Assembly (NCBI GenBank): GCA_029242705.1
Contig: JAQWTK010000061.1
Span: 1-32,969, forward strand
Length of the DNA: 32,969 bases
Origin: Gammaproteobacteria bacterium
GTDB lineage: Bacteria > Pseudomonadota > Gammaproteobacteria > Pseudomonadales > Pseudohongiellaceae
Reading direction: 5' to 3'
The position numbers and the translations under genes are program-made. This document shows positions 7,611 through 16,333 of this stretch, piece after piece. Positions within the stretch are counted from its first letter, which is position 1. Every line of letters begins with the position of its first letter. The notes beneath the pieces were generated by a model. That model made no database searches. It had not been told where the DNA came from and saw nothing but the letters and a program-made list of their open reading frames with translations.

Positions 7611-8756
7611 TCAACTGTGTTGTGGTTCCAAGAGAGTTTCTACATATTCAGCTATTGCCAAACTTGCGGTGAGAGCAGGGGACTCCATACCAAATAGCTG
7701 TACTAACCCCTTAAGGCCATTTATCTTCGGGCCCTGAATACAAAAATCGGCCTCCATTTCTCCTGGGCCGGCAATTTTTGGCCGGATTCCAGAATAGCCT
7801 GGCGCAAGATGGGATGCTTGTATTTCCGGAAAATAAGATTTGATGCTTGAAGCAAAATTATCGCATTTATCCGAATCCACGTCGTAATTTATACTCCTTA
7901 AATATTCGGTATCTGGGCCAAAGCGAGTCTGACCAGCTATATCCAATGTGGAATGCACGCCCAAGCCTGTGTGATTATTCTCTGGCAACGGATAGATAAG
8001 ATGATTGAATGGGCTTTTTCCTGTGTATGAAAAGTAATCTCCCTTACAGAGATGTAGTTTTGGTATAAGAGATGTATTTACTCCTTCGATATTCTCGGCT
8101 AATTCCTGCGCATTTAATCCTGCGCTATTAATAAATTTCTTACACTGAAATTGATATTCTTCGATCTGATTTGGTTTGTCTGTTATGTGGGTAGTCACTA
8201 GAAAAGAAGTACCAGGTCTCTCTACTTTTGTAATTTTAGTATAGGGAGCAAAGTAGACTCCGCGTTCTTCAGCGTATTCTAAAAGCTTAGACATATAACT
8301 GTGACTATCTACGATTCCTGTCGAAGGTGAATATAATGCAGCTGATGCTTTAAGCGCAGGTTCTAATCTTTTGAGTTTTCCGTGATCAATCCACTGGAGA
8401 TCTTTTACATTATTTTTTTTCGCGCTTTTTCTTATATGAAGGAGATTATCCTCCTCTCCATTTTGTGCGACTATAAGTTTTCCGATTTTTTTATGGGGTA
8501 AGTTATTTTGCTCTAAAAAATTATAGAGAAGTGATTTTCCCTTGACGCAAAGACGTGCTTTTAAGCTCCCGGTAAAGTAATAAATACCAGCGTGAATTAC
8601 CTCGCTATTTCTACTGCTAGTAATACGACCAAAATCAGACTCGGAATCGAGTAGGGCGATTTTGCTCCCACTATAATTCTTTGATTGTGATAGTTGGTAA
8701 GCTATTGCAAGGCCTACTACACCAGCACCGGCAATACAGACATCAAACTTATCCAT
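7611..8756 (-). CDS. lhgO: L-2-hydroxyglutarate oxidase-like flavoprotein
   Basis: This FAD enzyme of the DAO fold oxidises L-2-hydroxyglutarate to 2-oxoglutarate in its characterised relatives, passing electrons to the membrane quinone pool. The 381-residue protein starts with the dinucleotide-binding motif AGAGVVGLAIAYQLS (GxGxxG, residues 9-14). It then has SSRNSEVIHAGIYY (about 46-59), with the His that commonly anchors FAD in this family. Near the end come YSGIRPKIAGPGEMEADF and GMESPALTASLAIAEYV, both strong matches to L-2-hydroxyglutarate dehydrogenases. It lies 44 bases downstream of the alkB-like gene on the same strand. Substrate is inferred from family motifs only. Confidence 0.82.
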   Translation of the reverse strand: MDKFDVCIAGAGVVGLAIAYQLSQSKNYSGSKIALLDSESDFGRITSSRNSEVIHAGIYYFTGSLKARLCVKGKSLLYNFLEQNNLPHKKIGKLIVAQNGEEDNLLHIRKSAKKNNVKDLQWIDHGKLKRLEPALKASAALYSPSTGIVDSHSYMSKLLEYAEERGVYFAPYTKITKVERPGTSFLVTTHITDKPNQIEEYQFQCKKFINSAGLNAQELAENIEGVNTSLIPKLHLCKGDYFSYTGKSPFNHLIYPLPENNHTGLGVHSTLDIAGQTRFGPDTEYLRSINYDVDSDKCDNFASSIKSYFPEIQASHLAPGYSGIRPKIAGPGEMEADFCIQGPKINGLKGLVQLFGMESPALTASLAIAEYVETLLEPQHS

Positions 8757-8800
8757 GTTGTATTTTCTATTGTAAATGGTTCAAAGTAATTGAATTAGCA

Positions 8801-9433
8801 TTACTGTAGTTGGTAAATATACCTAAAAGTCAGATTAATTCGTGGTTCCTTTATGGTTTTTTCTTTGGGTAACTGATGCAGCCAATTATGTTGCAAAGTC
8901 TCACCCATGAGCAAGACGCTTCCATGTCTCTGCTTTAATATGAATTTACGTGAATCGGTTTTCGACTTTGGTCGAAAATGGAGAGTTCTTTCAACGCCAA
9001 AAGATACTGAGCCGATGATCGGGTTTGACCCGAGCTCTGTTTCGTCATCTGCATGCCAAGATACACTATCTAAGCCATTTCGGTAGTAATTCAGTAAGAC
9101 AGAATTAAATTTCTTGTTTGTTAACGATTCGACTCTAGTCTTGATACTTAAAACTAACCTCGACCAGTTTTCAGGCTTAAGAATTAAACCAGAGTATTTA
9201 TAGCTAGTCCCAGGATCTCCCATCCAACATTGGAGCCGAGGTAAGGTTCGTTTTTTACCGGCGATCCATAGTGCGTCTTGTCGCCAAGGGGTTTCGTTTA
9301 TCAGACGGTCAAGGTATGCAGTTGCTTCGGCACTGCTAAAAGCAGAAGGGTATTCAGAAATTAGAGCATCACCGAGATTATGAATATGGCGGTTATCACT
9401 GCTTACTTCAGTTTGAAACAAGTCATTTTGCAT
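8801..9433 (-). CDS. AlkB-type 2-oxoglutarate/Fe(II) dioxygenase
   Basis: AlkB-family enzymes remove alkyl groups from damaged nucleic-acid bases by oxidation, using Fe(II) and 2-oxoglutarate. The 210-residue protein carries the iron ligands HxD in SWHADDE (His about 127) and a later His in LQHNWLHQLPK (about 181). The 2-oxoglutarate-binding arginines lie in PRINLTFRYI. NYYRNGLDSVSWHAD and GSVSFGVERTLHFRPK are closer to the ALKBH2/3-like subgroup than to E. coli AlkB. It is the first gene of a pair with lhgO, whose chemistry involves 2-oxoglutarate, and is divergent from gor. Confidence 0.88.
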   Translation of the reverse strand: MQNDLFQTEVSSDNRHIHNLGDALISEYPSAFSSAEATAYLDRLINETPWRQDALWIAGKKRTLPRLQCWMGDPGTSYKYSGLILKPENWSRLVLSIKTRVESLTNKKFNSVLLNYYRNGLDSVSWHADDETELGSNPIIGSVSFGVERTLHFRPKSKTDSRKFILKQRHGSVLLMGETLQHNWLHQLPKEKTIKEPRINLTFRYIYQLQ

Positions 9434-9446
9434 GAATAGTCGTAAA

Positions 9447-9474
9447 GCCTTAGGTTAGGGCTAAAAGCTAAGGC
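9447..9474. promoter_or_regulatory. interrupted palindrome between alkB-like gene and gor
   Basis: Arms GCCTTAG (9447-9453) and CTAAGGC (9468-9474) are exact reverse complements across a 14-base spacer, in the 78-base region between two divergent genes. A CATAAT element (9474-9479), a possible gor -10 box, abuts the right arm. The layout would suit a shared regulator of both genes. I do not recognise the motif and found no strong -35 boxes. Confidence 0.35.
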
Positions 9475-9511
9475 ATAATTTGCCATTATTAACGGACAAG
9501 GATACAGCAAA

Positions 9512-10885
9512 TTGACTGATTTCGATTACGATCTATTTGTCATTGGTGGCGGCTCCGGCGGAATTCGCGCTAGCCGAATAGCCTCATCTATGGGTGCCCG
9601 TGTAGCAATTGCAGAGAGTAGGTACCTCGGGGGAACCTGTGTAAATGTTGGCTGCATACCGAAAAAGCTTCTTAGCTACGCAGCCCATTATTCTGACGAT
9701 TTTGAAGACGCACGCGGTTATGGGTGGAATATCACTGATTTGAATATGAGCTGGCAAACATTATTAGAAAATAAAAACCAAGAGATCAGTAGGTTAAATA
9801 ATATATATAAAAGAATATGTGACTCCAATAACGTCTCGGTACTGACTGGTACTGCGTACATAACTGGGCCTAACTCTGTATTAATCAATGATGAGCAGAT
9901 AACCGCTAAATATCTGTTAATAGCGACTGGAGGTTGGCCTTGGGTGCCGGAATACGAGGGATCTGAGAATGTAATTACTTCAAATGAGGTATTTAGCCTT
10001 GAAACCTTACCTAAACGGCTTCTGGTCGTCGGAGGGGGGTATATAGCTGTTGAATTTGCGAGTATTTTTAGCCGATTGGGATGCGAAACAACGTTAAGTT
10101 ATCGAGGGGGTGCGCTTTTAAATGGCTTTGATCACGAAATACGGCAATTTGTTACTAATGAAATCGGCAAAGAACTAACCATTAGTCTAAATTCAAATAT
10201 TAGTAAAATAGTAAGCAATAACAACGAGCTAAGAGTTATATTTAAATCAGGAGCTGAATTAGATGTCGACCTGGTTGTTTCAGCCACCGGCAGGAAGCCT
10301 CTGACTCTTGGTCTTGGTCTCGAAAATGTTGGCGTAGAACAAAGTGAAAATGGCGCGGTAAAGGTTAATTCCAGCTTTCAGACGTCTGAGCCTAGTATCT
10401 ACGCGATCGGAGACGTAATTGATCGTGTCGCACTTACGCCAGTAGCTCTTGCAGAGGGGCAGATAGTTGCTCGTCATCTGTTTGATGGCGATACGGTGCG
10501 GATGGGTTACGAAAATATACCTACAGCTGTTTTTTGCCACCCGAACGTAGCTACTGTTGGTCTTACCGAACAACAGGCAATGCTAGAAGGCCTAAATATA
10601 CGTGTATTTACAAGTTCGTTTAAGGAATTAAGGCATACACTAACCGGACGGGACCAGCTCACTATGATTAAGATTATAGTAGACTCCGAAACTGACAAGG
10701 TAATCGGTCTTCATATGGTGGGCTCTGATGCCGGTGAGTTAGTTCAGGGTTTTACCGTAGCAATGAATGCAGGCGCAACTAAGGCTGATTTTGATCGGAC
10801 ACTCGGTATACACCCAACAAGTGCAGAGGAATTCGTAACACTCAGAGAATCGAGAAGCGGTATAGCAAATTCAGATATGAATTAG
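9512..10885 (+). CDS. gor: glutathione-disulfide reductase
   Basis: This homodimeric cytoplasmic flavoenzyme reduces glutathione disulfide with NADPH. The 457-residue protein has the FAD motif GGGSGGIRASRIA and the redox disulfide GGTCVNVGCIPKK (Cys about 43 and 48). The second nucleotide fold is VVGGGYIAVEFASIF, and the catalytic GIHPTSAEEFVTLR (His about 434) is near the end. Length is typical. In the NADPH 2'-phosphate region YRGGALLNGFD, the first Arg is kept but the second, Arg204 in E. coli Gor, is Asn. Cofactor preference may therefore be weaker or changed. The TTG start at 9512 is preceded by AAGGA (9498-9502). Confidence 0.9.
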   Translation: MTDFDYDLFVIGGGSGGIRASRIASSMGARVAIAESRYLGGTCVNVGCIPKKLLSYAAHYSDDFEDARGYGWNITDLNMSWQTLLENKNQEISRLNNIYKRICDSNNVSVLTGTAYITGPNSVLINDEQITAKYLLIATGGWPWVPEYEGSENVITSNEVFSLETLPKRLLVVGGGYIAVEFASIFSRLGCETTLSYRGGALLNGFDHEIRQFVTNEIGKELTISLNSNISKIVSNNNELRVIFKSGAELDVDLVVSATGRKPLTLGLGLENVGVEQSENGAVKVNSSFQTSEPSIYAIGDVIDRVALTPVALAEGQIVARHLFDGDTVRMGYENIPTAVFCHPNVATVGLTEQQAMLEGLNIRVFTSSFKELRHTLTGRDQLTMIKIIVDSETDKVIGLHMVGSDAGELVQGFTVAMNAGATKADFDRTLGIHPTSAEEFVTLRESRSGIANSDMN

Positions 10886-10932
10886 CATTGCAGCATCAGC
10901 GGGTCTAAAGCGCCAAAATCGCAAATAACCTT

Positions 10933-10962
10933 TATTTCCGGTAATAAAGATTACCGGAAATA
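10933..10962. repeat. perfect 13-base inverted repeat between gor and the GST gene
   Basis: Arms TATTTCCGGTAAT (10933-10945) and ATTACCGGAAATA (10950-10962) pair perfectly around an AAAG loop. The two flanking genes converge here. Neither strand shows a T run after the stem, so it is not a standard intrinsic terminator. It may still stop or stabilise both 3' ends, or bind a protein. Confidence 0.6.
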
Positions 10963-10996
10963 GGATAACACTGACATAACCCCATTATAAGAGCCC

Positions 10997-12061
10997 TCAG
11001 GATAAGCTGCTCACTATGTCTGCTGCTGACGCGATCTGATCGAAGTCCTCCCTATCAGTCTGGCTTAGCTCGTTAAATTCATTTCTGAGTGCTTGAAGGC
11101 ATTTTACCTGGTATGGAAACGGCTGCTGCTCCCATTCCCTGCCGTCTAATGTTGTATTCATAGTTTTACTAGCTGTGCTAACCGCATCTTTATTCGCCAA
11201 CAGATAAGGAATGTATATGTCTGAAATCTCGGACAGTAAGGGGCTTAGTACTTTAGTGAGAGATTTTAGGTTCGCATCCTCGTTTCCCCAGTCAGAGTCG
11301 AGGATTTCATAGCCGGAGAGGTCTTCTATTACCTCTGTCCAGGCATAAACCCGCGGAGCATGCTTTATGACTAGTGCTTGGGGGGTGGGATCGAATAGCG
11401 CTAAACAGGTAAGCTGACCATATATGGCAAAATCGGAGCTGGCTGGGCGATTTCCTAATAAAAAAGGCCAGTTGATCAATTGTTGATCTAATATCTTTAA
11501 TAATCTAATGTAACTATTTTCAATTGTTTCACGTGTAATATCATTTGAACCGACATACCTGAGCCTTGATATCTGAAGTTCGCTAATCTCCTTCGCCTTC
11601 TCATCCATGATTGAGTCTGGCGCTGTGATATTGTTCCACCTAGGCAGCATCTGCCCTGCTTTCTCTATATCTGCGGCGTATTTCCAGCGGTAGTGAAACA
11701 TTACCTTAGTCAGCCACTCGTCAGCGTAGTCCTCAATAATTGAGTTAACCAATGCTAACGCGGGGTTGCTCGGGATAACGGCACGATCGGGAAATGTCTT
11801 GTCAAACTGCCTTATTAGCGGCGTGGAATCACAGACCGCCACCTCATCTCCTGCATCGTCTCTCCCATAGAATGTAGGGAGTAAACGAACCTTAGGCTCA
11901 GCACGCTTTATGTAGCGGGCCGACTCATCTTTGACTTTCCAGCGAGACCCCGGAATAAGTCTGTAATTCAGCCGCTTATAGCGCAGAAGTGCGAGCATCT
12001 TCCTGGTATATGGGGATCCTGGAACACCCATAAGTTCAAGTGGTTCTGTAAATGTTGTCAT
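10997..12061 (-). CDS. glutathione S-transferase family protein
   Basis: The 354-residue protein has a thioredoxin-like GST N-terminal domain: LELMGVPGSPYTRKMLALLRY at residues 8-28, and the substrate-binding turn CDSTPLIRQFDK near 80-91. A helical C-terminal domain follows, with FLLGNRPASSDFAIYGQL, a conserved GST element, near 205. It is longer than ordinary GSTs (about 210), with roughly 100 extra C-terminal residues. Reaction and substrate are unknown. AAGGAGGG sits 4 bases before the ATG at 12061, making this start far better than a TTG 24 bases upstream. It converges on gor and lies beside the integrase. Confidence 0.8.
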   Translation of the reverse strand: MTTFTEPLELMGVPGSPYTRKMLALLRYKRLNYRLIPGSRWKVKDESARYIKRAEPKVRLLPTFYGRDDAGDEVAVCDSTPLIRQFDKTFPDRAVIPSNPALALVNSIIEDYADEWLTKVMFHYRWKYAADIEKAGQMLPRWNNITAPDSIMDEKAKEISELQISRLRYVGSNDITRETIENSYIRLLKILDQQLINWPFLLGNRPASSDFAIYGQLTCLALFDPTPQALVIKHAPRVYAWTEVIEDLSGYEILDSDWGNEDANLKSLTKVLSPLLSEISDIYIPYLLANKDAVSTASKTMNTTLDGREWEQQPFPYQVKCLQALRNEFNELSQTDREDFDQIASAADIVSSLS

Positions 12062-12245
12062 CGCGCCCTCCTTCACTCTTAACAATCGAGTTTACAAGAC
12101 TCTGGAGACAATCTGTAATTAATAGCTTCTAGATAAAGTTATTCCCCTACTCTACCGACAACAACTATGTTGACGGCTTTGCTTTTGACTTTCATAAAAA
12201 TACCATTAATATATATTATTATCATATATATATGTAACATAATTA

Positions 12246-13448
12246 ATGAATAAGATTAAATCCCCAAACGCATTTTTCGATACACTCGATGAAATGCCAA
12301 ACCCGTTTAAGAATCGGGTATCTAGTCTTGACCATATCGCGGGTGACCCACCAGCCGATGCGCTCAGTGATTATCAGTATGCTAGTGAATTCATTTTTAG
12401 TTATCGCGGTAGCCCAGATACATTCACTACCTACAGGCGAGAAATAGAGCATTTCCTGCACTGGTGCTGGCTGATAGCTAGGAAATCAGTTAGTAAAATT
12501 CTTCGGCAAGATGTTGAAAGTTATATAGAATTTGCAAGGAATCCCCCAGACCTATGGATTGGAGAAAAGAATGTGGCCAGGTTTGTTGTACGATCTGGAG
12601 ATCGTGTAGCAAACAAAGAATGGCGTCCTTATGTATCGTCAACGGGCGAATATGTGGTCTCTCAGGCCGCTATACAATCTCTATTTTCTGTATTAAGTAG
12701 TTTCTATAACTTCTTGATTCAAGAGAATTATATTTCCTCAAATCCTGTGTCCCAGATGCGCCAAAAAAGCAAGTACCTGCGTAAACATCAGTCACAAGGG
12801 AAGGTTCGGCGACTATCCCCTCTGCAATGGGACTATGTCATAGAGGCAGCAGATGCTCTTGCAAAAGAAGATCCTGCTGCCCACGAACGCACATTGTTCA
12901 TCATGACTGCCTTATATGCAATGTACCTGCGTATATCTGAGCTTGTTGAAACCCCCCGCTGGCAGCCACAAATGGGACATTTTCAGATGGATCAGGAAGA
13001 GAGCTGGTGGTTTGTAACTGTAGGTAAGGGAAATAAGGAGAGAGAAATATCAGTATCCGACGCAATGCTGGAGGGCTTAAAGCGCTACCGAGCATCGCGA
13101 GGCCTCCCGCAACTGCCGAGTCCAGGTGAATCGAGCCCTTTAATTCATAAGACCCGTGGTAAGGGGGGTATAACTATTACTCGACAGATTAGAGGCATTG
13201 TCCAGAAATGCTTCAATCTGGCCGGCGATAAGATGCGAAAAGAAGGTTTCACTGAAGATGCAGAACGCTTAGGCACTGCGACGGTACATTGGCTCAGACA
13301 TACGGGAATATCTGAGGATGTAAAAAGTCGTCCAAGAGAGCACGTTAGAGATGATGCTGGGCACGGATCGAGTGCTATCACTGACCGTTACATTGATGTA
13401 GAGAGAGCCGAAAGGCATGCTACGGCAAAGCAAAAAATCATCCGCTAG
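12246..13448 (+). CDS. tyrosine-type site-specific recombinase
   Basis: The 400-residue protein has an N-terminal SAM-like DNA-binding region (about residues 35-170), including FTTYRREIEHFLHWCW. The C-terminal catalytic domain has all the usual residues: Arg in YLRISELV (about 228), Lys in GKGNKER (about 261), HWLRH (about 348-352), His in AGHGSS (about 372) and the nucleophile Tyr in DRYID (about 381). It should be active on that evidence. Preceding DNA is very A/T rich with short alternating AT runs (12206-12245). A tRNA 3' fragment 4.7 kb upstream could be one of its attachment scars. No other phage or conjugation gene is visible, and whether it is XerC-like or an element integrase cannot be settled here. 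Confidence 0.88.
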   Translation: MNKIKSPNAFFDTLDEMPNPFKNRVSSLDHIAGDPPADALSDYQYASEFIFSYRGSPDTFTTYRREIEHFLHWCWLIARKSVSKILRQDVESYIEFARNPPDLWIGEKNVARFVVRSGDRVANKEWRPYVSSTGEYVVSQAAIQSLFSVLSSFYNFLIQENYISSNPVSQMRQKSKYLRKHQSQGKVRRLSPLQWDYVIEAADALAKEDPAAHERTLFIMTALYAMYLRISELVETPRWQPQMGHFQMDQEESWWFVTVGKGNKEREISVSDAMLEGLKRYRASRGLPQLPSPGESSPLIHKTRGKGGITITRQIRGIVQKCFNLAGDKMRKEGFTEDAERLGTATVHWLRHTGISEDVKSRPREHVRDDAGHGSSAITDRYIDVERAERHATAKQKIIR

Positions 13449-13597
13449 ACGGCAGGTTAACGAGTGGATTTTTGGCTTCCCTGAAATTTATAAAAATTAC
13501 TTCTCTCGGCTCGTGAATTAGCTTAGTCTCTACGTTTGCCCGTTTTGACTCTATGAGAATTTCTGCCGTTCAGTATCATTTAAAAATTGGGAAGATT

Positions 13598-15778
13598 ATG
13601 CCGTTAAGAAAATTAAATATGCCTAATAATTTGTTTGTCGCAGCAATTGTTTGTGTTTCTCTGTTCTCGGCCATTATCTGGGCTCAAGAAGACTCAAGCG
13701 AAATTAACCTCATACTCGATATTGATACCCTCTATACCCCGGTCGCGAGTCTGCCAGTTCACGGGGAAACAGCGGTTAATTTGCTAGAAGAATTACAAAC
13801 AAAACATTACAGCGGGATCGAGATCGACGATAACTTTTCATCAGCTGTGTTTGATAGTCTCCTTGATACTTTAGATGGGTCACATTCCTACTTCCTAAAA
13901 CCGGATATAGATGAGCTAAGTACCTTTCGCTATACGCTAGATGATTCGCTTCAGTCTGGAAGTGTGGACGCTGGATTTGAAATTTATAATCGGTACTACA
14001 AGCGTGTACTCGAGAGACTTATCTATGCCATTAGCAGGATAGAAAATCATATTCCTAATATGGATTTTACTGTAGATGAATCTATCCAGATAGATCGAGA
14101 AGATGCTCCCTACGCAAACACAACTGAAGAATTGGATGAGATCTGGCGTCTTCGGATAAAGAATAGTGTATTAAGTTTGCGCTTAACAGGAGACGATAAC
14201 GAAGAGATTCAGGAGAAACTCTCTAAACGGTATAGAAATCAACTAAACCAAGTATTAAAGACGAATGAGCGAGATATTTTTCAGACCTATTTGTCTACGG
14301 TCGCAAAAACTGTAGACCCACACACTGCTTATTTTTCACCTAGAGATTCTGAAAACTTTAATATGGGTTTATCTTTATCTCTACAGGGTATCGGCGCGCA
14401 ATTAACGACAGAGGATGAATACACGAAGATAGTTGAATTAATCAAAGGTGGCCCTGCCGAAAAAGGTGAAGACCTAAAGCAAGGCGATCGTATTATTGGT
14501 ATAGGACAAGGTGTTGACGGAGAAATTGAAGATGTGGTCGGCATGCGGCTTGATGATGTTGTTGCACAGATTCGAGGAGAGAAAGGCACCGTAGTCAGAT
14601 TAAATATTATCCCTGCTGATGCTGCTACCGAGTCAAGTGCACGCATAGTTAGCATAACGCGCGATACGGTCAAGCTCGAGGATCAGTCTGCTAAAAAAGA
14701 GGTTATTGAGCTTAGCTATAATGATCAGGATTACAGGATTGGTGTAATTGACCTCCCTACTTTTTATTTCGATTTTGAAGCGGCTTCGCGTGGAGAAGAG
14801 GATTTCAAAAGCTCAACTCGAGACGTTCGAATCTTACTTGAAGAACTCAAAGAGGAAGGTGTTGACGGTGTTGTAGTTGACTTGCGCAATAATGGAGGCG
14901 GAAGTTTAAGTGAGGCAAACCAGCTAGTCGGTTTGTTTATCGAGACTGGTGCTACCGTTCAGATTCGTTATTCAGGTATTAGGAATGGGTTTACTCGGCC
15001 CTTTGGAGATAATGACCCAGAGGTATCTTACGACGGCCCGCTTGCGGTTTTGGTAAACCGTACAAGTGCATCGGCGTCCGAAATTTTTGCGGGAGCGATA
15101 CAAGACTATCAGCGTGGCATCGTTCTCGGCGGGCAAACCTTTGGGAAAGGAACGGTCCAAGAGATTATTCCAATGGAATACGGTCAGGTAAAGTTAACGA
15201 GATCTAAATTTTACCGAATTTCTGGTGCTAGCACGCAACACCGTGGCGTTATTCCGGATATTCAGTTCCCAGATTTCTATGACGCCTACGAAGATATTGG
15301 TGAAAGCAGTCTCGATGGGGCCCTACCCTGGGACACGGTTCGAGCAGTAGAGTACAGAGCTTACCACCCTATTCAAGCGGCAATACCGAGATTACAAGCG
15401 ATGCATGAGGAGCGCGCTAAGGTTTCACCGGACTTTATTTACTTACTAGGACAAATCGAACGCACGCGCAAACTAAGGGAGCGTGAAGAGATTTCGTTGA
15501 ACGAGGAAGTCGTTAAACAAGAAAGAGAAGACACCCGGCGCGAACAATTTGAGGCTGATAATATGCGTCGTGCGCTAAAAGGCCTGCCACTCGAAGAGTG
15601 GGAAGAAGAAGTGGCTGAAGAGGAAGAAGATACTCTTGCTGTTATAGATAATAGCGAGATTAATTTAGAGGAAGAACTTGAAGAAGAGGAAGAAGAAGGC
15701 GATCCGCTTATTTTAGAGAGTGGGCGAGTACTCGCTGATTACATTAATTTAAACGGCCGTCGTGTTAGCTCCCGCTAA
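13598..15778 (+). CDS. prc: C-terminal processing (tail-specific) protease
   Basis: Prc is a periplasmic S41 serine protease that degrades or trims proteins by their C-termini, including cell-wall enzymes in relatives. The protein has a signal peptide (NNLFVAAIVCVSLFSAIIWA, cleavage before QE) and a PDZ domain around GPAEKGEDLKQGDRIIGIG. The Ser-Lys dyad lies in SASASEIF (middle Ser) and FGKGTVQE, 25 residues apart as in E. coli Tsp. A very acidic, Glu-rich C-terminal segment precedes GRVLADYI. I chose ATG 13598 (726 residues) because it puts the signal peptide near the start; 13553 adds 15 residues and 13619 is also possible. Confidence 0.93.
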   Translation: MPLRKLNMPNNLFVAAIVCVSLFSAIIWAQEDSSEINLILDIDTLYTPVASLPVHGETAVNLLEELQTKHYSGIEIDDNFSSAVFDSLLDTLDGSHSYFLKPDIDELSTFRYTLDDSLQSGSVDAGFEIYNRYYKRVLERLIYAISRIENHIPNMDFTVDESIQIDREDAPYANTTEELDEIWRLRIKNSVLSLRLTGDDNEEIQEKLSKRYRNQLNQVLKTNERDIFQTYLSTVAKTVDPHTAYFSPRDSENFNMGLSLSLQGIGAQLTTEDEYTKIVELIKGGPAEKGEDLKQGDRIIGIGQGVDGEIEDVVGMRLDDVVAQIRGEKGTVVRLNIIPADAATESSARIVSITRDTVKLEDQSAKKEVIELSYNDQDYRIGVIDLPTFYFDFEAASRGEEDFKSSTRDVRILLEELKEEGVDGVVVDLRNNGGGSLSEANQLVGLFIETGATVQIRYSGIRNGFTRPFGDNDPEVSYDGPLAVLVNRTSASASEIFAGAIQDYQRGIVLGGQTFGKGTVQEIIPMEYGQVKLTRSKFYRISGASTQHRGVIPDIQFPDFYDAYEDIGESSLDGALPWDTVRAVEYRAYHPIQAAIPRLQAMHEERAKVSPDFIYLLGQIERTRKLREREEISLNEEVVKQEREDTRREQFEADNMRRALKGLPLEEWEEEVAEEEEDTLAVIDNSEINLEEELEEEEEEGDPLILESGRVLADYINLNGRRVSSR

Positions 15779-15822
15779 AGACTAAACCCCTCGCAAGAGC
15801 CAAATTTATAGGAAATCCTAGC

Positions 15823-15848
15823 AAAAAAAAGGCCCTCCGAAGAGGGCC
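15823..15848 (-). terminator. rho-independent terminator pointing left
   Basis: A 7-base GC-rich stem (GGCCCTC with GAGGGCC) has a TTCG tetraloop on the minus strand, followed by eight T. The T run lies only on the minus-strand side, so this ends leftward transcripts. The rightward prc message would get the hairpin without a U tract. Confidence 0.85.
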
Positions 15849-15898
15849 TGAGCGGGGGTTGGGCTCAAGGAGAGATCAATCAGCTTGCAACTGATTGA
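15823..15898 (-). ncRNA. candidate small RNA with three stacked hairpins
   Basis: On the minus strand three hairpins abut. The first has 8-base arms TCAATCAG and CTGATTGA (15876-15898). A single-stranded TCTCTCCT (15868-15875) follows. The second has stem TGAGC/GCTCA with a C-rich loop CCAACCCCC (15849-15867). The third is an intrinsic terminator with a TTCG loop and T8 (15823-15848). The pyrimidine linker could pair with Shine-Dalgarno sequences such as AGGAGAGA, and C-rich loops are common sRNA contact sites. No protein-coding gene on this strand would need this terminator: the nearest, at 16334, ends 435 bases away. I see no convincing promoter upstream, so the 5' end is uncertain. Confidence 0.5.
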
Positions 15899-16042
15899 GT
15901 ATTTATTAAAACAAATAAATCTAGCGATGCAGCCCCAGAAAAAGGGCGATCCTGCGATCAATTATGGCAAGAATATGTATATTACGGTGTCTGGTTTCGG
16001 ACGCCTTTAACCAAAACGTATGGAAGATTCTTTTGCATCAAG

Positions 16043-16228
16043 ATGCCTAAAGCCTGCCTACTAATATTACTAGCCCTAGGCTATAGCCCGAATATATATT
16101 CTCAATCTGCGCCTGCGCTAGAGAGAGCTGAGTTGATAGCTCTTTATAATGCAACCGATAGAGATAATCTACTATTCAGATTAGAGAGCTTTACAGAACT
16201 GTCTCCCCAGGAAGTATTATTGAACTAG
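16043..16228 (+). CDS. small secreted protein, possible leucine-rich-repeat remnant
   Basis: The 61-residue frame begins with a signal-peptide-like segment (ACLLILLALGYSPNIYSQ). It continues with LERAELIALYNATDRDN, which resembles the entry segment of many bacterial leucine-rich-repeat proteins, where ALYNATDGDNW is typical. No repeats follow before the stop at 16228, and the usual Gly-x-x-Trp is lost. It may be the broken start of a surface LRR protein. No clear ribosome binding site is visible. The stretch 15899-16042 to its left and the gap 16229-16333 to its right hold nothing I recognise. Confidence 0.4.
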   Translation: MPKACLLILLALGYSPNIYSQSAPALERAELIALYNATDRDNLLFRLESFTELSPQEVLLN

Positions 16229-16333
16229 CTGTTCAAGCGTCTGGATTCTTTGTTCCAGCTCTACAATTTCATCTAAATCTTATACAGAACATAGTTAAAT
16301 AGTCCAAACCATACTGACCCAAGCAGGAAGAGA

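Noticed and set aside
10933..10962. Intrinsic terminator for gor and the GST gene
   Set aside because: No T run follows the stem on either strand, so it is listed as an inverted repeat.
12206..12245. Replication origin or attachment site in the A/T-rich stretch before the recombinase
   Set aside because: Only alternating AT runs; no DnaA boxes or repeated core sequence found.
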